From NCBI GenBank assembly GCA_950295325.1, contig OX485805.1, forward strand, positions 29,623,501-29,687,500: 64,000 nt of DNA. The letters are read 5' to 3'. Shown piece by piece: positions 36,406-48,200 of this stretch. Below the pieces are notes generated by a model, which had not been told where the DNA came from, ran no database searches, and saw only the letters and a list, made by a program, of their open reading frames with translations. Position numbers and translations under genes: made by a program. Each line of letters begins with the position of its first letter. Positions within the stretch are counted from its first letter, which is position 1. Source of the DNA: Polytrichum commune. Its lineage: Eukaryota; Streptophyta; Polytrichopsida; Polytrichales; Polytrichaceae.

Positions 36406-36690
36406 CTAAGGTGTCATGAACGTGGGCAGCAGCATCGCGACTGGACGAGCACGAGCGCTTGGGCCTTGTCCAGGAGCAGCCCACCCGTCCTCTTCGCCTA
36501 GGTGATGGCTGGCAGAGGTGCGATTTCTATGATTTGTGAGGGAAGTGTGTGAGTGCGTGTGTGCGTGCGATTGAGGAGCCGGGGGGACGCGAGAGTAACT
36601 TAGTTGTCTGGGAGGCTCAAAGACGGGAGGGATTGCGAAAGAGAAGAGAGAGAAGAGAGAGCAGGGAGAGACCAAGCAGGAGGAGGAGTG
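36406..36690 (-). other. candidate 5' untranslated exon
   Basis: The - strand sequence is pyrimidine-rich (many TCTC blocks) and much richer in GC and CpG than its surroundings. It ends at a consensus splice donor (gtaagtatg). A frame of 89 codons is open here but is proline/serine-rich, of low complexity, and stops exactly at the donor, so I do not think it is coding. It is a plausible transcript start for the - strand gene below it. Confidence 0.4.
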
Positions 36691-36699
36691 CTCACCTCT

Positions 36700-37984
36700 T
36701 GTCTATCTATCTGTTGATGGTTTAGATGTTCCAAATCGCCAGTAGTCACATCTACCGTACAACTGATGAGTTTGACCAATGCTCAATAATTTGTTTCATA
36801 GCAAGTTCGCACTCGGCTCACCCACAACAAAACCATGCATTGGTATTGACCAAGCAAGAAATCATGATCCCCCTACTAAGACTTATTGGATTCTAACAAA
36901 GTCTTAGTAGATGGTAACGTGTTCTTACACATATAGAGCTTGATTATTGGCCCCTCAAGGACTCAAACCTTGGACCCTCCTAGCAGCTAGTGAGCCATCC
37001 ACCTACCATCATTCGCAACACAAACCCAATGTGACCCAACCTCTCCCCTCTCCCTTAACAACCCATGACAAAAACCAACCAACAAAAGACCCTCTCAAAA
37101 ATTTCTTCCCTCCTCAACCATATCACATGGACCAATTAACATATAGTAGATGCATCTCCCTTCTTTGATCACACAAGATTGAGAATCATGTCGGTGAGGT
37201 TTAGTCGTGTGTACCCCGTAGTCATAACCAGGTTACTCATGCACAATTCATTCACAAGTTGTCTACTCTTGAACACAATTCATTCACGGGTTCTTGTTGA
37301 GGTAATTCTTCCTCTAGAGTTGTCATAACATTAAGTAGCAATGCTAGTATAATATTTTTTGAGTGCCTGCAATATTACCTCAACAAGTAGGGAAACCTTG
37401 CAAAGCAAGGGTGAACAAATGAATAATTAGTCAAATATAGTAGTTTCAAAAAGGTATCAAAGAGGTTTCCAATGAGGGTGTTGGGAGACTTTTCCAAAAA
37501 GTGCAACTACCTTTTTTACCTCATTGACTTTCTCGTTGCTTTATAGCTATTAAGATGTTTTTAGATCGTAATTTAGCCTAGATTAGAACCTTTATTATCA
37601 CTTGGCATTAGTTTTGTCCTGGAAACTGACATAACTAATTCTAAGTACTGAAAGTAACTACCCAAATACATTAAAATAAGCCTAAGTAAAATCTAAAGGT
37701 AGTGCTACCTTTGCTCTTGAAAGAGCATCAATCCAGCACACGCCGGTTTGATGCTCTTTTGAGAAGGTCATCCTGGGCTTGCTACTTAATGCTATGGTTT
37801 GACTCCAATGACCATCTACTCACATGCTAAATACATCAAAGTATGGTTAGTCATCATTCTTCCCCAATCAATCAATCAATCAATCTCTTAATCAACGTGT
37901 CACTAGGGTACATCACAATCTCTCCCCCTTAAAACACTTCATTGTCCTCAATGACGAAATTGGAGTAGTCTTGTTAAACATCAA
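36700..37984. other. non-coding
   Basis: No gene was found. A short palindromic pair 'aaagagcatcaa...ttgatgctcttt' sits at about 37722-37760. Confidence 0.45.
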
Positions 37985-38718
37985 CCTCTCTCTCCTTAGA
38001 GGCTTTGTCTTCTGGATAATCTTTCCCACTTCACCAAGAATCTTTGGAATGATCTATTCCGTGGATGTTGCGTATCCACCTACAAGATAGTTTCAAGTTC
38101 TCCTAACAATTCTCCCCTCGGGAAATTCATTTCAGGACCTACCCTACGAAGCTGAAGCAATACATGATTAGGATCTGATACATACTTAATAAGCTCACAT
38201 GAAAAACATAATGTACTTTCCAATCATTTAGTAACTTTAGTTCACAAACGACTGGTCCAATTCTCTCAACAATATCAAAAGGACCACAAAAACCTAGGAG
38301 ATTATTTCTTTGATTTTCCCAATTTCAATCTAGATCTTTGAGGTGTGACTTTCAAGAAAACTTTATCAACTACCTCAAAATCTCAAAAATTTCTTTTCTT
38401 ATCAGCATAGCGCTTAGTTCTATCTTGAGTACTCTTCATGCTTATTTTCACAAGCTCAATGACTTCATTCATTTCTCTAATCATTTGATTGACGCTTTCA
38501 AACCTTGAGTTAGGGGTTGAAATAGTCATTGGAAAATTACAATCATGTCCATATAAAGCAAAGAATGGACTACAACCAATACTACTATGCAATCTCTGGT
38601 TATACGCATATTCACATAGATATAACCATTTGTCCCAAGATTGTTGCCTCTTACCCACATATATTCGAAGCATGTCTTTAGTAGTTTTATTCATACGTTC
38701 AGTTTGACCATTTGTCAT
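37985..38718 (-). pseudogene. Ty3/gypsy (chromovirus) integrase-chromodomain relic
   Basis: The - strand frame reads NGQTERMNKTTKDMLR, then WDKWLYLCEYAYNQRLH and GCSPFFALYG, the end of the integrase core. It continues after a frame change with FCGPFDIVERIGPV and LGELETIL, a TAG at 38080-38082, then RNRSFQRFLVKWERLS, which matches a chromodomain (LVKW core). The order integrase C-terminus then chromodomain identifies a chromovirus-type Ty3/gypsy element. Reverse transcriptase and LTRs are not seen. Confidence 0.85.
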
Positions 38719-39060
38719 AGTTTCAACAACTCTTTTGCGATGTCCTATCTAAGCATTGAACATTCATCCATAATATATAGTTTGCATCCATGAGCATACC
38801 GATTATGTCTCATAACGGACAAGAGTCTACAAATTTCTCATCGCTATCACAGATCGTCAACCGTTCTCCTCTTGCACATTATGTAGTGACTGTCTACAGA
38901 GCCCTCATACACTGAACGGTGGCAACATTAGCCTACATGCAAAAGAGACCTTCATTTATGGTCGCTTCCGCAAAAAGTCAGCCTTTCTGCCTATCTTATA
39001 TATCCATCCATCTATCTATCTATGTCACAGAAATGTAAGTTGTTAGTGTGATTTTTGCAG

Positions 39061-39212
39061 ATCCCCTTGGCGGCACCTTGACACTGAAGACAGTCATGGA
39101 GGTGTATGATGAAGCTACTTGCTTATATGTGATTGATATGCAGGACTCAGATGTCACCAAGAAATATATCAACAGAAGTAACAATCTGGTGAAGGATGAT
39201 GGGAGACATTGA
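39061..39212 (+). pseudogene. broken copy of PR-10/Bet v 1-like exon 2
   Basis: After a good acceptor (gatttttgcag) the + strand reads, in the same phase as exon 2 of the gene at 16.4 kb, DPLGGTLTLKTVMEVYDEAT and then CLYVIDMQDSDV. VMEVYDEAT is identical to the intact gene. The frame then diverges and stops at TGA 39210-39212, well before the normal end. No exon 1 was found upstream, where the gypsy relic lies. Confidence 0.75.
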
Positions 39213-39344
39213 AAAAGAATATGGGCAATCAATATCGAAAAATAATGCAGGCTTGGTGTGTGTGCCTTCATCATGGGTGGAGTTCGTTTGATTTAAGATA
39301 CTGTTTACTTCATATGACATTCTTATATCAAATGCAATAATGTC

Positions 39345-39575
39345 AGCTACACTAAATATGATATTTTGTGTCATGGGTATTTTAAGTCACTATTTCACTT
39401 TTCGGATGACACTTCTTGTAAATAAGTTTACAAATACTGTCATGGACGATGGTGAGTTCATCCATTGGTCAAAACCCTACCTTCTCTTGTCAGTAACTCG
39501 TGATGAAATATTGTCGTGGATCCTTGAAATTGGGATGAAAATCACTTGGTAAGTGACAGTAATTGCAACACTGTA
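39345..39575 (+). repeat. dispersed direct repeat, copy A
   Basis: It matches 44205-44445 in the same orientation. Both contain 'cactaaatat', 'gacacttctt', 'gagttcatccattgg' and 'caaaaccctaccttctcttg', followed by 'gatgaaatattgtc'. The two copies flank the ING-type gene. Confidence 0.9.
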
Positions 39576-40429
39576 AATGTATAAAACCCCAAAACATTTA
39601 CAAGGAATGACAATTAATGATGGGTTAACATTTAGTGTTGGTGACACTATACCGCAGTTTACAATTAGTCTTGAGCAAGACAATTTGACTCGGTGACACT
39701 AATATCACATTTGGTGTAGTATGTTGTGCGTAACTCTTGTGTAAATTCTATGTGCTCCATACAGGAATTCTTACCACTTGGATTGGAAAACCACCAATGA
39801 TAAAAAAATTTATGTGCCCCAGTTGAAGGGCGCAGTCTTGGTACTTGATATATAGTTCACATACTACATACCTATTTTATTTATAAGTTCATGTGGCTCT
39901 CAACAATATGTATCCAAAAAACATAAATGCAGCCATTTGTTGATTTTTACAATCATATTTGGTAGCTTCATCATATCTGGCTCCTTGTCACAATCAATAA
40001 ACTTGACAAATATGTAGTATGGCAATTGTAATTGCACGACCTATCCATCATACAATCTACTGTCAATGTGGAATGGGAGTGCACAAAGCTCCTCTTGAAA
40101 AAAAGACTAGAGCCACTGTGCACAGTGGTAAGTAGATTTGACCAAACCGAGTCAAATAGGTCTGTAGCTTGAAACTCATTGGAAAATATACTGGATATTT
40201 ACTCTTGCAAATCCTCACACCTATACAATGCAGTAACTTGACTGCAATAGCAGTCAACTGTTTACTGACAAAATGTGTCCAATGCACACTACTATACAAC
40301 AGTTAGCATCAAGCCTGTATCCTCTCGATAACACAATCCCCTCCTTTTGTGCTTTGTTCTGTGCTACATCAGAAGTGATAGGTCCCAAATCTGCCAATAC
40401 AACATCATCTCTAAAATATACATGAAACA

Positions 40430-43400
40430 CTAAATGGGGAAATCTAGTAGGCCCCTTCGTTGAAGATGTTTGCAATTTGGACAATACCACTTTCCCTTGA
40501 AACGAGTCTCAGAACTTAACCCTACACACTGGTAATGAAACCACTCTCCACCTTCACACTGCACATCGCAACATAATTCGCATAGTTAATATCCTGTATA
40601 TCAGACCACAACCCTCAATACAGTTTGTCCTATTGCAAGAGAATAAATCAACCAAATGGAAGCAATTAGATAATTTTCTAGAATTGAACCCCGAGGAACA
40701 AACAAAAGCTGACAAAAGGGACAGCCTATCAAGCAGTTAACTCAATGTAAACCATTGTTAACATGTACTCTTGAAACCAGGGGAAGGAACTTGCAGGCGA
40801 ACATCACAAACAATAAACAACAACAAAGACATTTTTAGGGGTCAATGTAGATGGGAGGCAGCAACTTGATCCCAGCCTCTGCATGCGAATTGGATGAATG
40901 TATGCACATACCTTCTCATTATCACACGCAATCATATCTCCAAATGATACCTGTTGCACGAACCCACAATGGTGACACTTAGTCCAGCATAACCAAAAAC
41001 AGAGGAACACTGACAAGTAAATCATAACAAAAGCCTGATACATTGCTGACTCTATATTGCAACAGGTCAAATGCTTACTCAATTTCCTGAAATCTCCAAT
41101 TCTGCACATCGCTCACTCAACATCATCGATCACAAGGGGTGAGCTCAGAAATAGGAACCAACAGGAGTAAATAGCAAATTGACAAACACCTGGCCACAAA
41201 GACAGTAAATGGGTTCATTTGGGTCGATAGGCTGGTCCACATCCGTTGGAGCAGGCAAGCTCTTTTTCTTTTGACTGCCAGGTGGTGGCATCAATTCACT
41301 GTCCCTATCTCGATCTCGATCTCTCTCTCTCTCCCGTTCCCGTTCCCTTTCAAGACCTCGGTCCCTGTCCAGTCGTGTGTCAAGTCGCTTACCAAGTGGC
41401 AAACTAAGATACTGAGCCTTTCTCTTCTCTTCTTTGGAATTCAGTGGCAGTATATACGGCTCATCCAATGGAATTTTTCCTTCTGCACCATGAAAAACAC
41501 TATTTCAAATCAATATCAATTGCGTTGTGAGAAACTATGAGACTACAATATCATTGAAGTTAAGGAAACATGCTTGTTCTGAAACAATAAGTGGTCAGAT
41601 GGAGAGAGAAAAAAAAGGGTGGATACTTCACTATGTACAGCAAACCGAGAGCTCTGCTCTATAAACAGAGCCAATAACTTCACAAGAGGATAGACAACAA
41701 CTAGGATCACATACCTAGAAGACAATAGAGGGAAGGCCATGCACTGTGATGAAGGTTTTTTATTGTTTTCTTTTAATTTTAAATCACGCAGAATGAATAC
41801 CTTCCAAAAGAAATAGGATTGTTCATGTCAAGAATCAAGACTTAGGAATTTGACAAATCCGCCCATCCATATCACCAAAACGAAATTGCTACCTTGCTTC
41901 AGATCCTCTGCAAAGTTGTTGAGGTCTTCATCCAACCGCTTCATGTGGCTGTCAATCTGCAACATCAGCATAAAATCTGCTCAGAACACAGAACAACTAA
42001 GGACCACTACCAAACATGTGTCCACCTTTGCTCATCCTACAAAAGTGTAGGTGAATAAGGTTGGCTACTGCTCTAGAGACATCAATACTAGAATTATTCA
42101 AGCAATTTAAATGATTCCAGCTGAGCACACTCAACATGCAATGTAGAGGATAAATTATTCAGTTTGTGGATGCAAAGGTGATATACAAGCAATAAAGGGG
42201 AACCTTACCAGGTCATAGGCCTGCTGTGCAAGAAGCACCTTCTCAGTGCAGAGCTTGAGTGTGTTGGTTTGATTCACTTCAATTTGAATTCTCTGCTGAT
42301 CTAGTGTCACTTCTGTATCAGGGCCTTCCTTCTTCTTATTTAAGCAGTTCTTCACTTGCTCCCTCAACTGCATCATCATGGCTGCATCCACATGTTTCTG
42401 AGCTCAAAGGAAATAATCCATGTGAAAGAAGTGGCACAAACATGGTTTTTAAAGCACTTGAACAAATTAGCAGAATCAAAAAACATGTGACTAAACCCAT
42501 TGCATTGTGCCAACATCATTCTGTATCCGAGATAAAATCAGTCAACACATTGCTAGCTAGTTATATTTGACATCTTTTGGCCACATCAAATTAACATTAA
42601 CCCAGATCCCATATGAAACATCAAAATTTAGAATTGTGCTCAAATGGGTGACCTTCCTAGCACTTGATTATCAGTGCACCCTACCACCTATAGCCCACCC
42701 AATCATAGTAGGGGGATCAAAGTGAAACAATAATTTCAACCAACCATGTGACCTAGGAGCTTGCTCTCAGGGGAGATAGGTGCAAGCCATGTCCATTGCC
42801 GTTCAAGGTATTCACCTTGGAAAGGAGGCAGTAGTATTTGGGCCCTCTAATTCTCATGATGCCCATTTCAGGATTACATCTAGATGTAGACCAACTCAAA
42901 TATGAAACAACACCATAATTCACAACAGTGGCAACATCAAAGTCATCTCTTTCTCTCTTGCTAGACGTGTAATTGCAGCCATTTCAGCACTCCTGATTAA
43001 TTCATAGACTACCATAACTGTAGAGAAATCCATTTCAATTCACTACATATATGCGAGTATAAAGACAATGTATTTAAAAAAATTTGTGGGTGAATCGGAT
43101 ATTTTCAACCATCCATGTGGGAACCTAGGGCGTTGTCTGCACGCCCATTCAAGATGTTCACCTTTGAAAGGAGGCAGCAGTCTTGGGGCCCTCTAATTCT
43201 CGTGATCAGCATTGCAATAGACTTTGACCAACATAGACATAGAGACGAAGCGACCCCATAATTCACGCCGGTGGCAACATCAGAGTCATCTCTTTCTCTC
43301 TCTCTAGAGGTGTAGGTGTAGCCATCTCAGCATTCCTAATTAATTCTTAGACTACCATAAATGCAGAGAAACCAGTTCGATTCACTACATGCATGCGAGT

Positions 43401-43740
43401 ATAATGACATGTAGTCGCAAAACACAAGTACTCACTCTGAGATCGGTCATCCAGCTCCCGCATCGTGGACAGGAGCCTTTGGAGCTCCGCTGGAAGCGAG
43501 CTGCAATCTGCCAACAAACCAGGTGCAAAAAATGTTATTTCTAATCTTCGAACCACTTAAACCCTAACCCCGAACTCCTTAACGCAGCTGAACCTCAACG
43601 TGACCTCAAGAGAAACTCGTCATCTTTCTTCACCTCTTGCTCAAGCCATCAATCACAACGAAATAGAAAATAACAAATGCCAATGTGAAGGACGACTCAC
43701 ATTCGAGGTAATCATCCACATACACCCCTGTTCTCGTCAT
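40430..43740 (-). CDS. ING-type PHD-finger chromatin protein, 7 exons, 276 aa
   Basis: Exons are 43701-43740, 43436-43507, 42209-42402, 41893-41956, 41190-41482, 40912-40950 and 40430-40558. All have GT-AG borders, and phases join without a stop. The start [13 protein letters not shown] is preceded by an in-frame TGA. Next come [36 protein letters not shown] and [20 protein letters not shown], the ING N-terminal coiled region. A low-complexity RE/RD tract and MPPPGS follow. The C-terminal PHD finger has C4HC3 ligands in [27 protein letters not shown] and KWYCPNC. Plant ING1/ING2 proteins of similar length bind trimethylated H3K4 and work with histone acetyltransferase complexes in the nucleus; that role is known for the family. 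The protein ends RRGLLDFPI. Confidence 0.93.
41305..41345. repeat. low-complexity RE/RD codon tract inside ING exon 5
   Basis: The + strand shows 'ctctctctctctcccgttcc' like hexamer runs; on the coding strand they give alternating Arg-Glu and Arg-Asp. Such tracts may vary in length. Confidence 0.8.
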
Positions 43741-43758
43741 GACGCAAACTCCCAATCC

Positions 43759-44204
43759 TCACGCGAAAACCAATTCCTCTCGCTCCGGCACCAGCTGCAA
43801 TTGCGCAATTAATTCCATGGCTGCATGTTCTGATTGTCCCTTGCATGTGCCATCATAGCTACGAAGAATCCGGTGCACGAATTGGGCTCCGAAACGTGCT
43901 TCGCGGACGGTCGCTCCAAACCCTAAACTACAGAGAGCGAAAAAGAGCTCTTGGAAACCACGATGCTTCGAATTCCGTAAGTCTCCACCAATAACGAAGG
44001 GTCTCAATACCCAGGTTTCGGAAAACCCAGGTTTTTCGAAAACCCGGCTTTCATTCACTTGATTTTTAGGCTTCAAGGAATAAGTATGTACCCAATTCAT
44101 TAATTCATTATTTAATTTATGTTCTTGTCTTCTCCTTGTCTTTAGCTCCCTCCATATTTCTATCTTTAACGTGGGAGTTAAATTAAGTTCTAGATAGGGC
44201 TATG
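43759..44204. other. upstream region of the ING-type gene
   Basis: The region is relatively GC-rich just above the start codon, with 'ccctaaac' motifs on both sides. The open frame covering it on the - strand runs past the start codon in another frame and I do not regard it as coding. It likely holds the 5' UTR and promoter. Confidence 0.4.
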
Positions 44205-44445
44205 CACACTAAATATCATATTTAGTGTCCATATGGTATTTAATGTCACTATGGTATCTTTTCGAACGACACTTCTTATGAATAAGTACACAAATACTAT
44301 CATGGATAATGGATGAGTTCATCCATTGGCCAAAACCCTACCTTCTCTTGTCACCAACTTGTGATGAAATATTGTCATGAATGATTGAAATTTGGATGAA
44401 AAATCACTTCATAAGTGAGAACACTCCCGCAATACTATATAAACT
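44205..44445 (+). repeat. dispersed direct repeat, copy B
   Basis: Second copy of the repeat at 39345-39575, same orientation, about 0.5 kb upstream of the ING-type start. Confidence 0.9.
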
Positions 44446-44479
44446 TCATTGCACCACATCCAATTGGAGCCCACCTGAA

Positions 44480-45285
44480 GGTATTTTGATTTAGACAATA
44501 AATGCAAACAACAAAGTGATGTTGCCTAAAGGTGAGCCAAAGCCTTGCAAAGTTAATGCTATGAACAACCATGAAGATGTTTATGGATTTATCAGATACT
44601 AGAAAGGATTGTGTGAAGAAAACAACACCGAAGTGGTGCGTGGACAATATGGATGGTTGATACCATCTTGGGAATGTTTTCTTTCTAATTTAAGAAAATC
44701 AATACATGAAACATCATGTGTGTTAAAACAAAGATTTGGGCCAAAGACTTGGGCCACAATTCCTAAGCCATGCCCTTCTGCAATGGTATTATTTGTAAGG
44801 AATTTAATGTGGGTGGCTTGTACATTGCGTTGTTGCGTGATCGCCCACAATCATCGTTATGAGTGGCAATGGATTGTCATAAATTCAATATAATGGTGTT
44901 GTTATGCCTTGGGGATGAAGAGTTTTCCAAGCCCATTTGGTTGGCAAGAGCTTTTCTAGAGCCAAATGTAGTGACAACTAGTCCACATTCTTGTCAAATT
45001 CAAGTGGAAAATTTCCGTCCTTGTGGAAAGAATGTGGACATCCTCCACCATTACACTGCACGAGACACCCGAAAATCCTTTAAATGGATTGTTGATGAAA
45101 TCTTTCCTCCGGTTTCGGTAGACACAAATGAAATGCTCATTGCATGGAAGCCACAAGTAAAAGAAAACAACCCTATGAGTACTCCAACAAGACATATTAA
45201 ATTTGCAAAGGACAATTCATCTTGTATAAATGTGTCTCAAATCGCCAATGAATTTGGCTCATCTAATATTTTTCTATTCATATAG
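44480..45285 (+). pseudogene. unidentified decayed coding sequence
   Basis: Two + strand frames follow each other: 44609-44893 (EENNTEVVRGQYGWLIPSWE, then HRYEWQWIVINS) and 44863-45285 (GDEEFSKPIWLARAFLEPN, PCGKNVDILHHYTARDTRKS, FKWIVDEIFPPV, MLIAWKP). They overlap with a frame change near 44880. 'KPIWLAR' followed by a spaced 'AWKP' looks like a small chromatin-reader or transposase-associated C-terminal domain, but I cannot name the family. It is probably mobile-element derived. Confidence 0.4.
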
Positions 45286-48200
45286 ATATGATATAGATAT
45301 CGTGTGTTTGAAATATAAAACTTGTAATGTATTAGATTTTTTAAATTGAAAAGATGGTGCAAAGCATTGCACTTTAGACAACATAATATTATAAAAGAGG
45401 TCACAACTGTGAGGTTTTGTTATGTTTGGATTTAGATCATATATCCATAATATATTAAATAGATTAAATAAAATTCATTGATCTTTTGCATTTGTGATTA
45501 CAAGTTATGGTTGATGCATATTATTATTATTATTATTATTATTTGAAAATAATATGAATTCTACCAATCGATTTAAATAACTAGCTCACCAATGCCACAA
45601 TATTTTACTTATCAATATCCTTTAATAATGATTGCCCAATATTAGGGTGTGATTAAGGTGGTAATTCAAATTGAGATAATCTCAAATTAAAGAGTGTGGT
45701 ATTGTTTAGTTGAACTCATTGTTATGACATGTACATCAAGATGGCCATGATGTAGACTTATTTTCAAAGGTCATGAGCAATACGTTTCAAAAGCAGCAAG
45801 CTAACTCATGGTTGTAATTTTTGAAGTGGTGGCCATAAGGCAAAGTACAAAAAAACATGTAAATGCTCATATATTATTTTCACCATGCACACGTGCTTTG
45901 ATTAAGTCCCCCCCCCCCCCCAATTCATGGTCTTTACTACATATAACATCTATTTTCATTTTCCAAGGAGAAAGTCAATGAATTGTTTGTTATTTATTGC
46001 ATCAAACAAACAAGGATAAGAGCACAATAACTTAATCACAAACTAGAGAAAAAAAAATTCAGTGAAGCCCTCCAAGAGCCTCTAGTTTGTAAAAACTTAA
46101 ATCCCTAATGCAAACCCTAATGAGAATGAACAAAGTAGTCACTGAGGACCATTACCATGTTACAATAATGAATGAAAACATGAAGTGGATGAAACTAGCA
46201 CATATACTCTTAGATTTCCTTTGTTTTTAGGGCTTCATTTCGCCAGAAACATATACCAAAAAGACACATGTTTGAAAGAGATTGGACTACATGTTCAATC
46301 TATGATAATCATTCTAGGCTTCATAGTTATCATGATTGTGGACACCTATATGACCATGTCATGAGCACAAGAATCCTCACTTTGATCATGAATAAAATAT
46401 TCATATGAGCTCTAAAAATTATGAGGAAAGTTGATTTGGATTTCCTAACAATCTCGTACTTATCACGTGTTTCATATCCTACGAGAGGTAGCTGGTTGAG
46501 AAAAAAAATAACCATTTAAGACCCATCTACCTTACATGCACACACCTAATAAGCTCTCACCACCTACAATGATCTTGCTTGACATTCATTGTTGGTTGTG
46601 GTGAGTGCCTTTGGTCATCAACCCTTCATAACTCTTGCTCAAGGGGCAAGCCCATGTGTACATGAGAAGCATTTGGTTTAGCATTCGTTGAAAATAAGTG
46701 GACATGTCCCCCAAGGGGGGGGGGGATGAATTGATGTTGAAAACCAATTATAAAAAAATAAAAAATAAAAAAAACCATGCAATATAACATGTGCAAGGGA
46801 CCATACTTTGCTTCATCAAAGAAGATGGAGGGTTCAATTTTATTTCATGAAGGTTTCTCTTCATTAAGGATACTTTGAACTCCATTATGTTCAAACATTG
46901 ACATGAAGGGATACATTTGAGACAATATTTGATGTTTGAAATTCTTTTGCAAAAGTTGTACAAACTCTTGTTGTCCTGCAAATGTTGGACACTTGTGTTT
47001 CTTAACACACTATATTTTAAGGTTGCACCCTACTTGCAATCTCCTTTACAATCTTGTTGGTGTAATTAATCGTTATTTTGTTTTCTTCTTGCCATACTAC
47101 AACAATGCAATATTGTTGTTAAAATGCCGATTCACAATGCACCCCCCCCCCCTCCCTTCAAAAAGTAAAGGCTATCAAAAATTTGTAAGAAAAATAGGCT
47201 ATTTGATATTGAATGCATTCTAGATTCCTAATTACCAATAAGGTATTAAAATTTTAAGCTCAATAGAATTTTTTCTACTTTGAGGACTCCTAATATTTTA
47301 ATTCTTAAAGATAATACTCCCCTCGAAAATAAGTGGTTGTCGTAGGTGTCTCCAATATTTACTATGAGTGCCTCCCCCCCCCCCCCCCCGAGACATGTCC
47401 TTACGACAAAGCCCTTCGACCTTTCATGAGAACTACCAGATGATAGTGGAATGGTACCAAAATTGAATGTTGTGGTTGGCAGTTCGATTCCCAACTGTGA
47501 AATCATCACTCTACTTGACGGAAAACTAGCCAAATGGTCAAGCACCTCCTTCTTTCTTTCTTTTTAAATGTAGCTAGTTTATCCAAACTAGAATATTCAA
47601 ACTTCATAGTTCAGTATGCTCATAATTTGGATTTTTTCAGTTTTTGTTGAGTTTTCAATTATATATGCAATTCATACCTCATCCATTTCTTTGAACCGTG
47701 ATAACCAATTTTGTCCATACACAAGACTAGCAACTTTGCAATTGTTCAATTTTGGAATTCTTTTTTTCCTCGTTGTGTATTGCAATTTCCCATCAATACA
47801 TCTTGACCGATTGGAATAAAATGTGAAATGATGTGGCCAAAAATGGAAAAGGAAAAAACTACTACAAATGTCCACTCAAAGCCCCCGTGTTGAAAAATGT
47901 GCATGTAAAGGATCCCCCCCCCCCCCCCAAACTTTGTCCCTTAGGGTTAACACAATAAATATTACATTGATGGTTTTGATGGCCTTGATTGTCCAATATA
48001 TCAATTATTGTAGTTTTAGTCATGATTGTTTAAGAAATGTGCACATGACAAGGTAAGCCCCTATGCCACATTCCATGTCCCTTATCCTTTTTTCTCAATA
48101 TGCTAAACATATGGTTTAGTGCAGCATGCACTATCCATCATCAATCCACATTACTTATCTTGTAGCCATTAGATGATAACCTAAAAAGGCAGCATGCAAC

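Noticed and set aside
36406-36675. 89-codon proline/serine-rich frame
   Set aside because: Low complexity, ends exactly at a splice donor, and fits a 5' leader better than a protein.
41271-41540. + strand frame of 89 codons opposite ING exon 5
   Set aside because: It is antisense to a confirmed exon and arises from the RE/RD repeat.
43759-44100. - strand frame of 113 codons overlapping the ING upstream region
   Set aside because: It runs in a different frame from the ING start, ends just above it, and has no recognised motif; the ING start is fixed by an in-frame TGA.
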